Shown here: positions 1 through 10,705 of the stretch, one piece after another
Numbering within the stretch: position 1 is the first letter of the stretch
Layout of the letters: every line of letters starts with the position of its first letter
Origin: Climacium dendroides
Lineage: Eukaryota; Streptophyta; Bryopsida; Hypnales; Climaciaceae
Reading direction: 5' to 3'
NCBI GenBank assembly: GCA_950106755.1
Contig: OX467083.1
Span: forward strand, 47,444,555-47,508,554
Length of the DNA: 64,000 nucleotides
Notes under the pieces: model-generated
Databases searched by the model: none
What the model was told of the DNA's origin: nothing
The model's input: only the letters and a program-made list of their open reading frames with translations
Translations under genes and position numbers: made by a program

Positions 1-377
1 CAAGCATCCCTATTCCCATTTTTGTACTTTAGATTGCCACAAAATGTGTTCCTAGACTTTCATTAATGTGTCCTCCAAATGCTTAACTCTAATTTGCTAA
101 TGCACTTGAAGGCCACATACTTAACTCTGATTCGCTAATTGCTAATTTTTGTAGATTTTGATTTAGGGTCCACCCGTGTGACAATTTCAGTGGTCTACAA
201 AATTGGCACTTTGAAAAATCATAGAAATTACATACCACATCCAAAATATCTAATTTTCTTTTTGAATATTGATGATTTTTCACTTGCTCATATTACAAAA
301 ATATAATTTATAGGAAAGGGTGCCTCCAACTATGATGAATTTCTTGTATTGATGCTTTTGGGTGCCTCCACCTTAAG
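1..377. other. AT-rich intergenic DNA, no gene seen
   Basis: AT-rich sequence with no recognisable gene. Only short open frames without family resemblance are present. It leads directly into the chain of TTAA-bounded repeats that starts at 378. Confidence 0.6.
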
Positions 378-525
378 TTAATCCTGCAAGGACGTTGCGG
401 ACCACTATGGTCCAATGGATGGCTTCATTGTTGAAAGTAGAAAAAGTAAATGTACCTATTGGTTCAATAATCAGAGAATTTTGATGAATACCTTAGTCAT
501 GGGAACTACGTCCTTATAGGGTTAA
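378..525. repeat. TTAA-bounded MITE-like element, family H
   Basis: A 140 bp segment (382-521) lies between TTAA at 378-381 and TTAA at 522-525. The left end reads TCCTGCAAGGACGTTG; the reverse complement of the right end reads CCCTATAAGGACGTAG, 12 of 16 identical. No coding potential. A diverged copy lies just upstream of the MYB-CC gene near 4105-4243. The TTAA plus short inverted termini pattern is what piggyBac-type elements leave; the assignment is inference. Confidence 0.6.
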
Positions 526-743
526 TCCTTAAACGACAATTTTGTTATGATAGAAATCATTTGTTTGGGTGCCATGTGAATTGTTGGCTTAAAAAAACAA
601 AAAAGCTCTTATTGGGAGACAATCTATTGTAGAAGATGTTCCCTTTTCCCACAAAATTTGGAGGATGAATACTTGCACTTTTGTCCTACATGGAGAGATT
701 TTTTATCATCCATTGGACGCAAAATGTCCGCCTCAACATTTAA
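522..743. repeat. TTAA-bounded repeat, family E (left unit)
   Basis: The segment 526-739 starts with TCCTTAAACGAC directly after the TTAA that also ends family H. Its interior (gatagaaatcat; cttttgtcctacatg) matches copies at 50959-51196 and, in reverse, 15120-15368. The right end of the 50.9 kb copy carries the same terminus inverted (TCCTTAAATGAC), which supports a true terminal repeat. The right end of this copy, before TTAA at 740-743, is degenerate. Confidence 0.5.
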
Positions 744-938
744 CCTTGAAATGTCTTGATCCTTTTTCAAATTTTGGCACATTTTTGCTTAATTCGAAAC
801 AATGTTTAATTAAGGAAGGTTGTCTTTTCAACATTTAAGTATTACATTGGATGAATGAGAAGTTGATTGGATGAAACAATGCCTACAAGCCCTTTGTTCA
901 TCATCTAGAATATGGACGTTGGAGCGTTTCAAGGTTAA
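740..938. repeat. TTAA-bounded MITE-like element, family F
   Basis: The segment 744-934 lies between TTAA at 740-743 and 935-938. The left terminus is CCTTGAAATGTC; the reverse-complemented right terminus is CCTTGAAACGCT. It aligns along its length with the 220 bp element in an intron of the HEATR6 gene (28237-28456), sharing gaatatggacgt and attaaggaaggctgc-like stretches. No coding content. Confidence 0.6.
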
Positions 939-1517
939 TCCCTAAATTCCCATTGTCCCTATGGGGGACAAAATGGATTTTGGGCAGGTTCTTATGATCT
1001 CAATTTTTACTGAAACTTTTTGAAACTTTCTCATAAGATAGAAAACTTACAAGCTTTTTGGGTATATAATTTTTATTTCAATTGGTGCCCGGGAGCAAAA
1101 GTTATGTGACAATAACCTCAAAATGGGGGAGACTGGGCAATAAAAAAAATCCACAAAAAATTGAAATAAAAATTTTAATATTTTTTTCTTGTAGATTATA
1201 TTTTTATTGAAAATGGGAAGATTTGATTACTTCCATTTGGATTAGAGATGTGAAAAGTTATGGAGCTTCTTGTTTTGTATAACAACTTTTTAAAAGAAAT
1301 TTTCTTTCTTTCACTTTGAATGTTAATATCTTTCAATCTATATAGCCAAAAATCACACAAAATATTATCACATGATTTGAAACAAAGTGTAGAACAAGAT
1401 CCTATGGTTAGATTCTAAAAAAATATTTTTTTATATTGATTTTGTAGGTGATTATAATAGAAGTGACTGTTTTGAGTGATTTGGGCAGAAAAATGGCCAT
1501 GGGACTTTAGGGGTTAA
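935..1517. repeat. TTAA-bounded MITE-like element, family D
   Basis: A 575 bp segment (939-1513) lies between TTAA at 935-938 and 1514-1517. The termini are TCCCTAAATTCCCAT and, inverted, CCCCTAAAGTCCCAT, 13 of 15 identical. A reverse-oriented relative lies at about 34490-35313 and a right-end fragment at about 55240-55508. No open frame of note. Fourth unit of the chain that begins at 378. Confidence 0.65.
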
Positions 1518-1520
1518 GGG

Positions 1521-1610
1521 TTGCATTAGATGCCAATTCCATTTTGTATTCCAAGGAAAATGTACTGAAAGTTTATTATTTCAACTAATAACAAAATCTA
1601 ACCTCCCCCA
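1521..1610 (+). repeat. Fragment of dispersed repeat family P
   Basis: The motif agatgccaattcc followed by a caaggaaaatgtactgaaa stretch recurs near 12705-12750, 41515-41560, 49890-49930 and, reversed, 56890-56930. Only a fragment is present here, directly after the family D element. Confidence 0.5.
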
Positions 1611-1675
1611 ATGAATTCCCCAGCTCTTTTCTGAACCCTCCAACCTTAGAACCTGATCTTTTACACAACAGTAGT

Positions 1676-1709
1676 TTCCCTTTCTTTTTCTTTTTCTTTT
1701 TCTTTTTCT
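1676..1709 (+). repeat. (CTTTTT)n simple repeat
   Basis: A pyrimidine tract made of about five CTTTTT units. No gene assignment follows from it. Confidence 0.8.
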
Positions 1710-1766
1710 AATTTTTAATCCCCTAGTTGACTGGAGTACTGTACTCACAAGCCCCTGCAAAAGGAG

Positions 1767-1820
1767 GGCGGGGGGACCGGGCCGGGCCGGGAAGCGGGCT
1801 TAATTTTGGGGGTCCAGGCT
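1767..1820. repeat. GC-rich tract with GGGCC/CCGGG units
   Basis: A short, sharply GC-rich island (gaccgggccgggccggg core) in otherwise AT-rich DNA. A similar but longer CCGGG tract lies at 60205-60245, upstream of the PRT6 gene. It may be a promoter relic or part of a repeat; no transcript is evident. Confidence 0.5.
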
Positions 1821-1963
1821 GGGCCCTTCTTGTTTGACTTGATCGCCTCCTCCTCGCAGTGATTCAGTCAGGAACTTCCGCCCTTCCCTTCGTAGAATAA
1901 TAGAAGTTTAATTTTGTAGTCCATTCGGGGTGGAAGGTACACGACGTATTAGAAGTGGAACTC

Positions 1964-2238
1964 AAGGTAGGTACACCCCAAACCGCCACTTTTTTGTTAC
2001 CGAGCCTATTTTCTATTATTAGACTGGTCGAATTTTTATATGTTCTTGTTGGCAAGTGAAAGGAGGTTCCAACGCACCAGATAACGTGGCATTTGGATAC
2101 TGTATACAAAAGTTATTGAGGATCAAAGTTTGGTTCTGAAAGTGTTTCTTTCACATAGGTATAGAACTGATTTTGGAGATGTACATATAGTATAGATGGC
2201 GGTTTAAGATTAGTGGCACATTTGGGTGTACCTACCTT
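1964..2238. repeat. AAGGT-terminated inverted-repeat element (275 bp)
   Basis: The first 15 bases, AAGGTAGGTACACCC, are repeated perfectly in inverted form at the right end (2224-2238). The similarity continues a little further inward. Size, perfect terminal inverted repeat and lack of coding capacity are typical of a MITE. No target duplication is obvious (flanks ctc and agt). Other elements with AAGGT..ACCTT ends are at 12604, 44921, 49705, 55598 and 56804. Confidence 0.7.
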
Positions 2239-2908
2239 AGTTGCATGCGGTAATATTGTAACTTTTCATACTCTGGGAGAATTATTTTAAACCTTAAAAA
2301 AAAAGGACATTCAGTAGATTTCTACACTAGAAGATAGATTTCAAAAAAATAATAAAAATTAAAAATTCACATGTAGTGATTTATGTCTAAAATTTAATTT
2401 AATTTTTTTTCATAATTGAAAACATTGAATTGAATTTTATATGATTTTTCAAAAGAAATTTTTGTGGAAAAAATCATACTAGTAATTACCAAAAATGCTT
2501 AAAGAAAATATGAAATTGTTGTTAAGGAAAATGGAAATAATAGTGACAAACATCATGGTGTGATTGATGTACAGACTCCTTGAGATTGCATTGAGAGAGA
2601 AATTCGATAGAAAAAGTTCTAAACTGCATGGTGTGTTTTGAGCTTTCAAGATGCTATTTTGAAGCTGTCGTAAAAATTAATGCATTTTTAGCAATTTTGA
2701 AAAAAAATTCAAATGGAATTGAAAAAAAATAGATGATTGGAGCTATATTTTCTTAGTGAAGCTGAAAGATATTTAAACTAAAAAACTGTGTGAAAAATTC
2801 AAGTTTTGACTTTCAAAATGCATGAGGGGCTTTCATTGTCCTATGAGGATTAATTAATGATATTTGTGAACACTCTTCCGAATCTTCATCACAAACAAAG
2901 AGCACTTA

Positions 2909-3073
2909 TAGGGAGTTTCGTTAAAATGGCAATGTTCCATATGCCATTTTCAAACCGCATGGTCTAAACCACAAAAGTGTCATCTAGGATAGGTATAGAT
3001 TTCAAATCATGCAATCTAAATTGTTAAAGTACTAAAGTTTGTGGAATGACACTATTTAATGAAATTTTTCCTA
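2909..3073. repeat. TA-flanked inverted-repeat element, family U
   Basis: The segment 2911-3071 starts GGGAGTTTCGTTAAAATGGC and ends with an inverted, diverged version, flanked by TA on both sides. It matches the larger element at 11851-12169 in both termini and interior (tgtcatctaggata). TA flanks and GGGA-type ends recall Tc1/mariner-derived MITEs, which is inference. Confidence 0.55.
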
Positions 3074-4102
3074 CTTATACACATTTCAAATGGGTAAAAA
3101 ATATTCCTCCTAAAAAAAGTTATAATTATATGTAAGTTCATTTTGTAACACTCACTATAATAGGACAAATCAATATTAGTAGTTAAAAGGAATAAATGTG
3201 AAACGGATGAAAAACATCTGGTCAATAGAGTGATTTTTCTTCTTCTAGGCTCATGATGTTCTTCAAGAGAGTATTATACTATTATTCATCATTTGGTGGA
3301 TTTTTAATTTTTAATTTTTTTAATTTTGAAAAACTATATTTTAATTTGCCTCATATATATCATTTTGGTTCTTATAAATTTTTTCTTCCTTTCTGAGCTA
3401 ATCTGAGTATGTCAATAGCATAAATTAGTGGTCACCAGTATTTTCAAAATAGTATGTATGGTACCAATTTAATAAATTCATAATATTTGTAATTTATTTA
3501 AATTAGTGCATGCTAAAATATTGGTATGTTTTACTAAATACTAAATATTGCTTTCTTGTTGTTCTACCAACACTAATTTTGCACCCTTGTTAATAGGGTA
3601 GCTCCACCTAAATGTTCCTGTCTTCTGATTTTATGCCATTTGAAATGAATGATTTACACCTTGAATGTTTGTCTACATATTTTAGATTTGCTTTAATTTC
3701 AAAATAACCACTAGGAGTTGAAGATTTCTTTGAGTGATTCAATGAAAGTTGAAGTATTTTGTATTTTAAGGGTGTCTATTAAGGTATTGACCTTGAAAGG
3801 ACAAGACCTATTACCAAGATACTTTGCCAAAAATGCTCCAATACATGCATTCTTTATTTCTACAATAATATTAAAAGTTGTCCATCAACTAATTATGGGT
3901 CTCAACATCTTTCTAGTGAATCAAAGATAGTAAAGGAAAAATCTAGGTATCCGATAAGCAATTTCAACTTAGTAAATTCACCAAACATTACTCAAGATGT
4001 TGGAAAATTACAAAACCACTCTTCACTTGAATTGTTCTTGAAGCCTCAACAACTGCACAACAAAGAAATAGAAGTTCAACATTTTTGGATGCTTGTCCTT
4101 CG
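3074..4102. other. AT-rich intergenic DNA with repeat remnants
   Basis: No gene is recognisable. The stretch 3785-3960 is related to 15370-15530 (both begin ACCTTGAA[A/G]GGACAAGACC), so it is a further dispersed repeat. Open frames here are short and lack family resemblance. Confidence 0.5.
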
Positions 4103-4245
4103 TTCCTACAAGGACACTGAAGACTTAAAAGGCTTGACGGGTGACTTCATTGTGAAGTGTGGAAACAAAGAATGCACGTATTGCTCCAATAATCCAAGTG
4201 TTTTGGTGACTACCTTGGTGATGGGGCCGCGTCCTTTCAGGGTTC
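4103..4245. repeat. Family H copy upstream of the MYB-CC gene
   Basis: The left end (CTACAAGGACACTG) and right end (GTCCTTTCAGGG) match family H at 382-521, and the middle parts align (cttcattgtgaagt; ccaataatc). Flanking TTAA sites have decayed to TTCG and TTCA. It ends about 200 bp before the CT-rich leader of the MYB-CC gene, so it may contribute promoter sequence. Confidence 0.5.
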
Positions 4246-4439
4246 AGCCAAATCCGTGTCGTGAAGAATCGACAGTAACCAAAGAAACCGACGCACTGCA
4301 CCCGAGCGCATTGCATCACCTTAGTTTGCTTTTGCGGTCCGATTCTTTCGGTATCCTTTTGCTTTCCCAGCGCGTCGTCGAGCGCGAGCGCGAGGTCCGG
4401 GGTCCATCGGGTCGTCCCCCTCTCCTCTCTCACACTAAG

Positions 4440-5240
4440 CTTCAGTTAACTTAATCTCACTCCCACCGCTGCGGACTGTTTGCTTCCTTGACTGTCCCTC
4501 CCTCCCTCCCTTAACTTAGTTTAGTTCGTAACCCATTGTCGCTTCTTGCGGGCACGGCCCCAGTCCAGTACCCTTTCCTTCAGTTGCGCTCCCCCCTCCC
4601 CCCTCGGCCCCTCCTCCCCGGCCCCCGCTCCTGCGCCGTGGGCTGGCTGTTGTCTCTCTCTCGCTCGCTTGCTCGCTCTTCAAGGTCGTCACGTCCCGCG
4701 TGCCAACTCCACCCCCAGTGCAGTGCGTGCCCCTTCACTCAGCCCTCCCCCTCGGCCTCTCATCAGTTACCTCTACACTGCACTGCACCCGGTCTCCCCA
4801 ATTCGATCAATCGAGCGCACAACTGCTGGCCATTTCTGGTTCAGGGTACCGACGATTCCGACGACGGGGTGAGCCTGGTGTTGCTGTTGATCTCATTGGG
4901 AGGATTGGCTTTTCGTTCGCATTGGGGGGCACTCCAGGGTGGAGTGGAATCGTCGACGGTTTGACTGATTTCGGGTTCTAGTGGTGGTGGTGGTGCAGGA
5001 ATGTTTCGGGGAATTCGTGGAACGACTAGAGGAATTGGAGCTATGGATATCGTATAGAGGGTGGATCCGTATTTCTGGTGGGGAGGCGGAGAGAGGTGTG
5101 AAGTGGAGTTCAGAGACGTTGTAGTTCTGGGTCTTGAGTTTCAGGCCGTAGTGCACGTGGACCCAGGGGAAGAGGAAGTTCAGCTTGTCGGCTGTGTGGA
5201 TTTCGCTTTTCGTGTTCTTGTGAGAGGAGGGTTGTGCAAG
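4440..5240 (+). promoter_or_regulatory. Promoter/5' leader of the MYB-CC gene, CT-rich
   Basis: GC content rises sharply at about 4200, and polypyrimidine runs (ccctccctccc at about 4497; ctctctctcgctcgc at about 4653) precede the coding start, as is common for TATA-less plant promoters and leaders. GGGGTGAGC (about 4865) and a tggtgcag acceptor-like end at about 4998 could bound a 130 bp leader intron. Transcription start and leader splicing are not proven by sequence. Confidence 0.45.
5001..5057 (+). CDS. Upstream ORF in the MYB-CC leader (18 codons)
   Basis: This is the first ATG found in the presumed leader. It encodes 18 residues (MFRGIRGTTRGIGAMDIV) and stops 183 bases before the main start. 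It is in the same frame as the main coding sequence, separated from it only by its TAG stop, so readthrough would extend the main protein at its N-terminus. A uORF of this size could lower main-frame translation; whether it does is unknown. Confidence 0.35.
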   Translation: MFRGIRGTTRGIGAMDIV

Positions 5241-8200
5241 ATGTTTCAGATGAAGAAATACATGAGTCCGGGGATGAGTCCGGGTCTGCTTCAGCAACGG
5301 CCCCCAGGCGGACCAGGAGGTCCAGGGGGTCCCGGCGGACCCGGCGGAGTGTTCAGTCCGGAGAAGCTGCAACCATCGCCTTACGGACCTCCGGGGAGCG
5401 CCATGAATGGAGTAGGCGACATGGGGGGTTCGCTCGGGAGCCAGTCTGCCGATCCCAAGCCGCGCTTACGCTGGACTCCAGAGCTTCACGAACGCTTCGT
5501 GGACGCCGTCACGCAGCTGGGAGGCGCCGACAGTGAGTTCTTCCTTCGTCTCGTCTCGTCTCATCCAGCGGCTAGCTAGTTGACAATTCCTCACCCGCAC
5601 TAGTTCTGTGACCGACTCTTAGTGATCCGTATTTGCGCTCAATTCCATCGGAGCCACGTTGCAATGACGAGTTTCGGTGATGATGGTAGCAGTTTGATTT
5701 TCTTGCATTTCTTGGCAAGAATTTCGGTGGACCACCAGTCAGGCGGTCTTACTCATTCGATGATCAGTTCTGGATCGGTGAAGTCTTGTGTAGAATCTCC
5801 CTGACTTGATGAGCGAATATAGGGTTCCTTTCTAGAAAGAGCAATGGAAGGGTTGCGGCCAGTGGAAGTTGTTACCAATTAACATAGAAGTTCCCATCTC
5901 AAAGGAGCACTCGTACTTTAGTCGAAGTATCAGAAGTGCACCAGTGGAATCACGAACAGTGTTTGGTACTGGCTAGTGGATAATATTCAGTACAACTAAC
6001 TTTGTGGCAATTGCCGAATTTGGGAGAAGTTGTTAGAGACTCCTCGCTAGCACCGACTTGGGGAACGGTACACTAGCATTTGATGAAAGTCGCAAGTTTT
6101 GTAACGTGCTCGCTAGTAGGATAGTGAGTTTATTTATGGTGAGAATCAAGGAGTACGTCTGGAGAGTTTTCTTTTGGGAGTTACATGATAGATTCGAGGC
6201 ACATCGTGCATCCACGCACCGAGGTTTATTTTGGTCGGTAGTGAGTAAAATGAATGTGACTAATAGATAGTGTGTCAAATCACTCTCTCTTTGCGTAAAG
6301 CTTCGTAGAACCGCGCTTGAGGTTTATGGAGAGGTTTGGTTTGAACTGTCGAGGTAAGAGGTCGTTGCCCTCAATCGATATATCATTCAAGTTACCGACA
6401 GGCTGCTCTTGAAGTGTGTTATGCATCCTTTATTTTTTGCATAGTATGTTACTCTTTTAAAACGCTATTCACAGAATCTTGTTTCCTTTTCGCAGAGGCC
6501 ACTCCGAAGTCTGTGATGCGCATCATGGGCGTGAAAGGACTGACTCTTTATCACTTGAAGAGCCATCTGCAGGTAATTTTCTGAGTATGTTTTCTGTGTA
6601 TAATGAATTGGTCTATCTCTAACAGGTTAATTAATTGAACTCTAATATAGCGTGCGAAATGGTCACTGTGTCCCTCTGACGAGAATTACGACTTGGAGTT
6701 TATGGCTGAAAGTGTTTGTGGATGTGCAGAAATTCAGGCTTGGAAAGCAACTCAACAAGGATCCACATCTTCATGGATCCAATAGAGATGGCGGTAAGCT
6801 ATGTAGCCATTCCATTTCGAGCACATTATAGTCTCATGATTAGAAAATTCTAGCTATTTTGTATTCTTAGAGTTTCGTTGCGCAATATTAGAGTTCATCG
6901 GTCGGAAGAAAGAGACCAGTATAAGCGGCCTTTCTAACTTGCATCAATTGTAACAGGTTCTCCCCGACAAAATTCTCTTTCAGATGGCGGTACCCCCAAG
7001 TCTCAAGAGTAAGTGTACTCCATATTTTATGACCAGAATCTTCATAGGTTTGTCTTTTTTAGAATCTTCATCGTTCGTAATGCCAAATGTGGTGTTCAAG
7101 CCAACTGTGTTACTGTCTCATTTTGAGAATTATAGTCCATAATCTTACCTCTCATATAAACCCTTAGCATGAACTAAAAATTACAGAAATAGAGAAACTT
7201 GGCATTATGTCTGATACTACTTTCAAGCATTGTCCAGCTCTCGAGCATAATCTAGTCTATTCCATCATTAAATTGACCTTTGTATTTCCAGTATTTTGAG
7301 CAGAGAAGGCCATATCAGAGTGAGGTTTCTGCAATTTGCTCTGGCTCATCAGATCGTGATTGAAGTGGACCATGTTGTAATTGTTTGGCAGTGGCTTGCA
7401 AATGACTGATGCGATACAGTTACAGTTGGATGTCCAGCAGCGGTTACAAGACCAACTAGAGGTACAGTACTCACTTTCTCCATAGCTATCTCCTCTTTTC
7501 CAGGGGTTATATGTGGCACAGACTCATTTTCTCCACACTAAACGGTTACAGTCCATAGCACACTTTTAACAATTGCTGCTATTTTTGTCGGCAGCGATGG
7601 TAGATAGATCATAGTGCATGTAGTCCGCTAGATCTTGCGGTAGGTGCATCTTACTACTTTGCTGTTTCCCTGACTAGGTGTGATGTGCGCATGTTATATA
7701 TGCCACACAACACACTCCACGGAATCCTCTATGATCTCTATTGAGTATAACATGTATACGTTATGCTGCGGCTTCTGCTGGGTGCATGGAACACTCAATC
7801 TAACATAGTCAAAGACGAGAATACCAACAAATGCATACCACAATCTTACAGGTTGAATTCGTTGAGTACAATGCAAATGAGGGTGTGCAACATTCGCTCC
7901 TCATGTTGACTATAATCTCTTATCTGTTAAAATGGCGGATTTCACTGAAATCCGCAGAGTTTAAATGGTCCTACCGAAACGTCCGATCTCTACCAGTATA
8001 CCCGTCCTAGTTTTCAGAGCTCTTGGCACTTGGAAGGTCCTCATCTTGGAGCTCAGAAACTTGCGATTTTTTGACGATTTTAACATCTATGTAGAGCGTC
8101 CATACTCCATAGTAAGGACTGTAAGGCAGACATACATTTGAAGATAGAAGTATTTGCCTGAAATGCTACTGAGATCTGCCCCGACGACACGCACACCGTG

Positions 8201-10134
8201 GTCTTTGATCCCTGACCCTCGATCGATTCGTGTGCGTCTTGCTCTGTTGTGCAGGTGCAGCGACACCTCCAAATGCGCATCGAGGCGCAAGGTCGGTACT
8301 TGCAGTCCATTCTGGAGAAGGCGAAGGAGACGCTGGCGGTGCACACGTCGAATTCCCCAGGGCTGGAGGCGGCTCATGCGGAGCTGACGGAGTTGGCGTC
8401 CAAAGTGACGACCGTGGGCATGATCCAACCCATGGCCAGTCAGTCCGGATTCACCAACAACCAGCTGGGGATGCCGCCGGGGATGACCCAGCAGCAACAG
8501 GACAACGCCCTCCTGTCGTCGCTGCAACAGCAACATCAGCTCCCCCCCGCGCGCCAACCGTCGCGGAACTCCGACTCCTCGTCGCAGAAAAGCTTCCTCA
8601 CCAATCTCACGGGAAACGCCGAGGACAGCGGAGGCGTGTCCGGAAGTGGCCCTGAGCCGCATGGCGCCACGGGTAGGTGACCTGGCTAGCTTAGAGTTTG
8701 CTTGAATGTCCTTTTTTCATCAGCTTCCATGGGACTGAAATGCATAATTTTGTAGGATCTAACCAACTGGTGGGCGAAGCAAAATATGTAACCAGAACAT
8801 GAACCCGTGTTTGAATGAACCAAGTGCTGACTAGTGGAAATCGTGGAAATGTTGTTCTAGCCGTGTTCGTGTCTGGAGAGCGAGCTTGGCAATGCCCTTT
8901 ATCCGTCAGCTTCCATTGGACTTAAAAGTGCATGTGAACGAACCAACTGATTTAAGAAGCAACACGTGAACACAGAGCATGAAAACAAGTTTGAAATAAC
9001 CGCTTGTGGAAATCGTGTCCTGTTCGATCATATTGGGTGGACTGCCTGGCTAAAACAAGACATGATTTCTAAACAAGGTTTGAGAGTTGGGAGGTTGGGA
9101 GCATTGTTGATCGTAATGTTAAGTCGTTTTATGCAACCAAGAATGTAAAAAAGATGTACCATTTGGTTGATCTAAGGGCTTGGAACGACGTGAGTTATAA
9201 TCTCCTTTAGACTAGCCAAAGAGACAGTGACGTGGTCGCCTTGAACGCTGGACTTGGCCTCTGGTTTTGAATCTGTAGGGGTGGAGGTTGTTCAGAATTA
9301 GGTGTACTGGTTGAAGGGATGTTGAAATTGATTGTAAATTGATTGTTTGTTTCTGAAATAGTGACACTGATCCCACTGGGGAGCTTGAATAAATTATAAC
9401 AGTAATAATTACCTTCATGCATCCGTTTTGAAATCATTTTTGAATATGATGTATGACCTAGAGAGACACCAACCCTGATGTAAAACCCAATCATTATGTA
9501 ATCTTTGCAAAGATGTGGTTGTGTTTATGCTATCTCGGTCTAGAGGTCCGCGGGTCTGGCAGCTGCCAACTGAAGTGGGTCTTACTCGTGTTCAGAGGAT
9601 GAGGATGGTGTTGGGCAGGAGTCTTCCACACAGTTTCAAGAAGAGATGAGTGCTAACCGCCTGCACACGCAGGGATCCGGCAATTTTAGAGTCCAAGCAG
9701 GCCAAGCTCACCTTGTCCATGGCCTTGCCGCAGCCGCAGCGGGCGTCGTCTCGTCATCTTCCCCCCACCACCACCCCCACCACCACTCCCCCACGTATTT
9801 GTCCACCAGCTCCTTCCAGCACATGACTTCGTCCATCAACAACAGCGTCGTCCTGTCCGAGCCCAGCAACCATGTAAATAACGCCAACCAACTGGTGAGC
9901 AGCATGGCGATGGAGAGGATGAGGGGATCCATGAACTCCAGCGCGGGATTCTCAAGCTTCCATGATATGTATGGGCAAGAGCTGGGAAGATCTGGAATCG
10001 TCATGCATGACGGTCATGTGAAAGTGGAAGCTAATCCACTGGAACAAAACCACCAGGGAAACAACAGCTTCCTACAGTGTCGAGGGGATAATGTCGACTT
10101 GAATTACGGATGGGAGAGGTATATTTCCTCGTGA
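5241..10134 (+). CDS. MYB-CC (GARP) transcription factor, PHR1-like/MYR group
   Basis: Seven coding exons with GT..AG borders and matching phases: 5241-5532, 6496-6572, 6730-6793, 6957-7008, 7392-7461, 8255-8672, 9596-10134, giving 503 aa. Residues 21-36 are Gly/Pro-rich. Residues 74-130 form the single GARP/MYB domain: KPRLRWTPELHERFVDAV, then ATPKSVMRIMGVKGLTLYH and SHLQKFR, which recognises DNA. Residues about 170-212 form the MYB-CC coiled coil (QQRLQDQLEVQRHLQMRIEA). The rest is Gln-rich, then Ser/His-rich (PHHHPHHHSP), as in activation regions. The short N-terminus before the MYB domain resembles PHL/MYR proteins rather than PHR1. The family acts in the nucleus as dimers in phosphate-starvation signalling or vascular development; which role applies here cannot be told. 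ATG 5241 is the first in-frame ATG after the uORF stop. Exons 4 and 5 are the least certain borders. Confidence 0.93.
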
Positions 10135-10640
10135 TTTTCTTGATGGACTGGCGCATGGCACCGTCGGGCTGTGTGGAGTGTGGGCGAAGGTGACGGAGTT
10201 TCTTCCTTGAGTATTTTAGGGGGGAGTTGGCACGGTGGACTGGAAGAGTCGAGTCGATCTGTACGTGGGATAGGCTTTTGTTCAACGTTTTATTTCGCTT
10301 TACAGCAAGGTTTCTAAGTTGTTTACTATCAAGTAGAAAAGAGATCATGTCAGTTTGCCCATGGGTACCTGATAGATGCTGTTCAAAAGCTTGGCAAGCT
10401 CCTGTTTGGAATGTGCTCCGGCCAAAGCTTGGGTTTTCAGAACCACTACCACCCTGTAGTTTTAGTGCTCATCTATGGACTTCAATGTCTTTGTATAGTC
10501 AGGATAAAAATGAGTGGCATCGTGTATGTGGATGATCTTGAGGAAGTGCAGTTTCTTCGATTTCCAATGTGCCATCATAATGTAGGATTCAGCAGGTTGC
10601 GGCTCAACAAATCAATGTAATTTGGATCTCACCTCAATAG
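10135..10640 (+). other. Probable 3' UTR of the MYB-CC gene
   Basis: Non-coding sequence of moderate GC follows the TGA stop at 10132-10134 and turns AT-rich at about 10700 where a family G repeat begins. No canonical AATAAA stands out; AATGTAA near 10613 is a possible plant near-upstream element. Confidence 0.4.
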
Positions 10641-10705
10641 TGGTTTTTGTTATTCGGGATTCCAGACTTGCCTTCGATAGCTCGTGGACTTCGGGTACTT
10701 CATTC

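Noticed and set aside
4032..4454. 140-codon plus frame upstream of the MYB-CC leader
   Set aside because: It starts at TTG, runs through a family H repeat into promoter DNA and has no recognisable domain.
8087..8662. 191-codon minus-strand frame opposite MYB-CC exon 6
   Set aside because: It is the antisense shadow of a GC-rich, Gln-rich coding exon; it has no domain and no splice support.
9708..10004. 98-codon minus-strand frame opposite the last MYB-CC exon
   Set aside because: It is the shadow of the His/Ser-rich coding sequence; the Trp/Gly runs come from reversed His codons.
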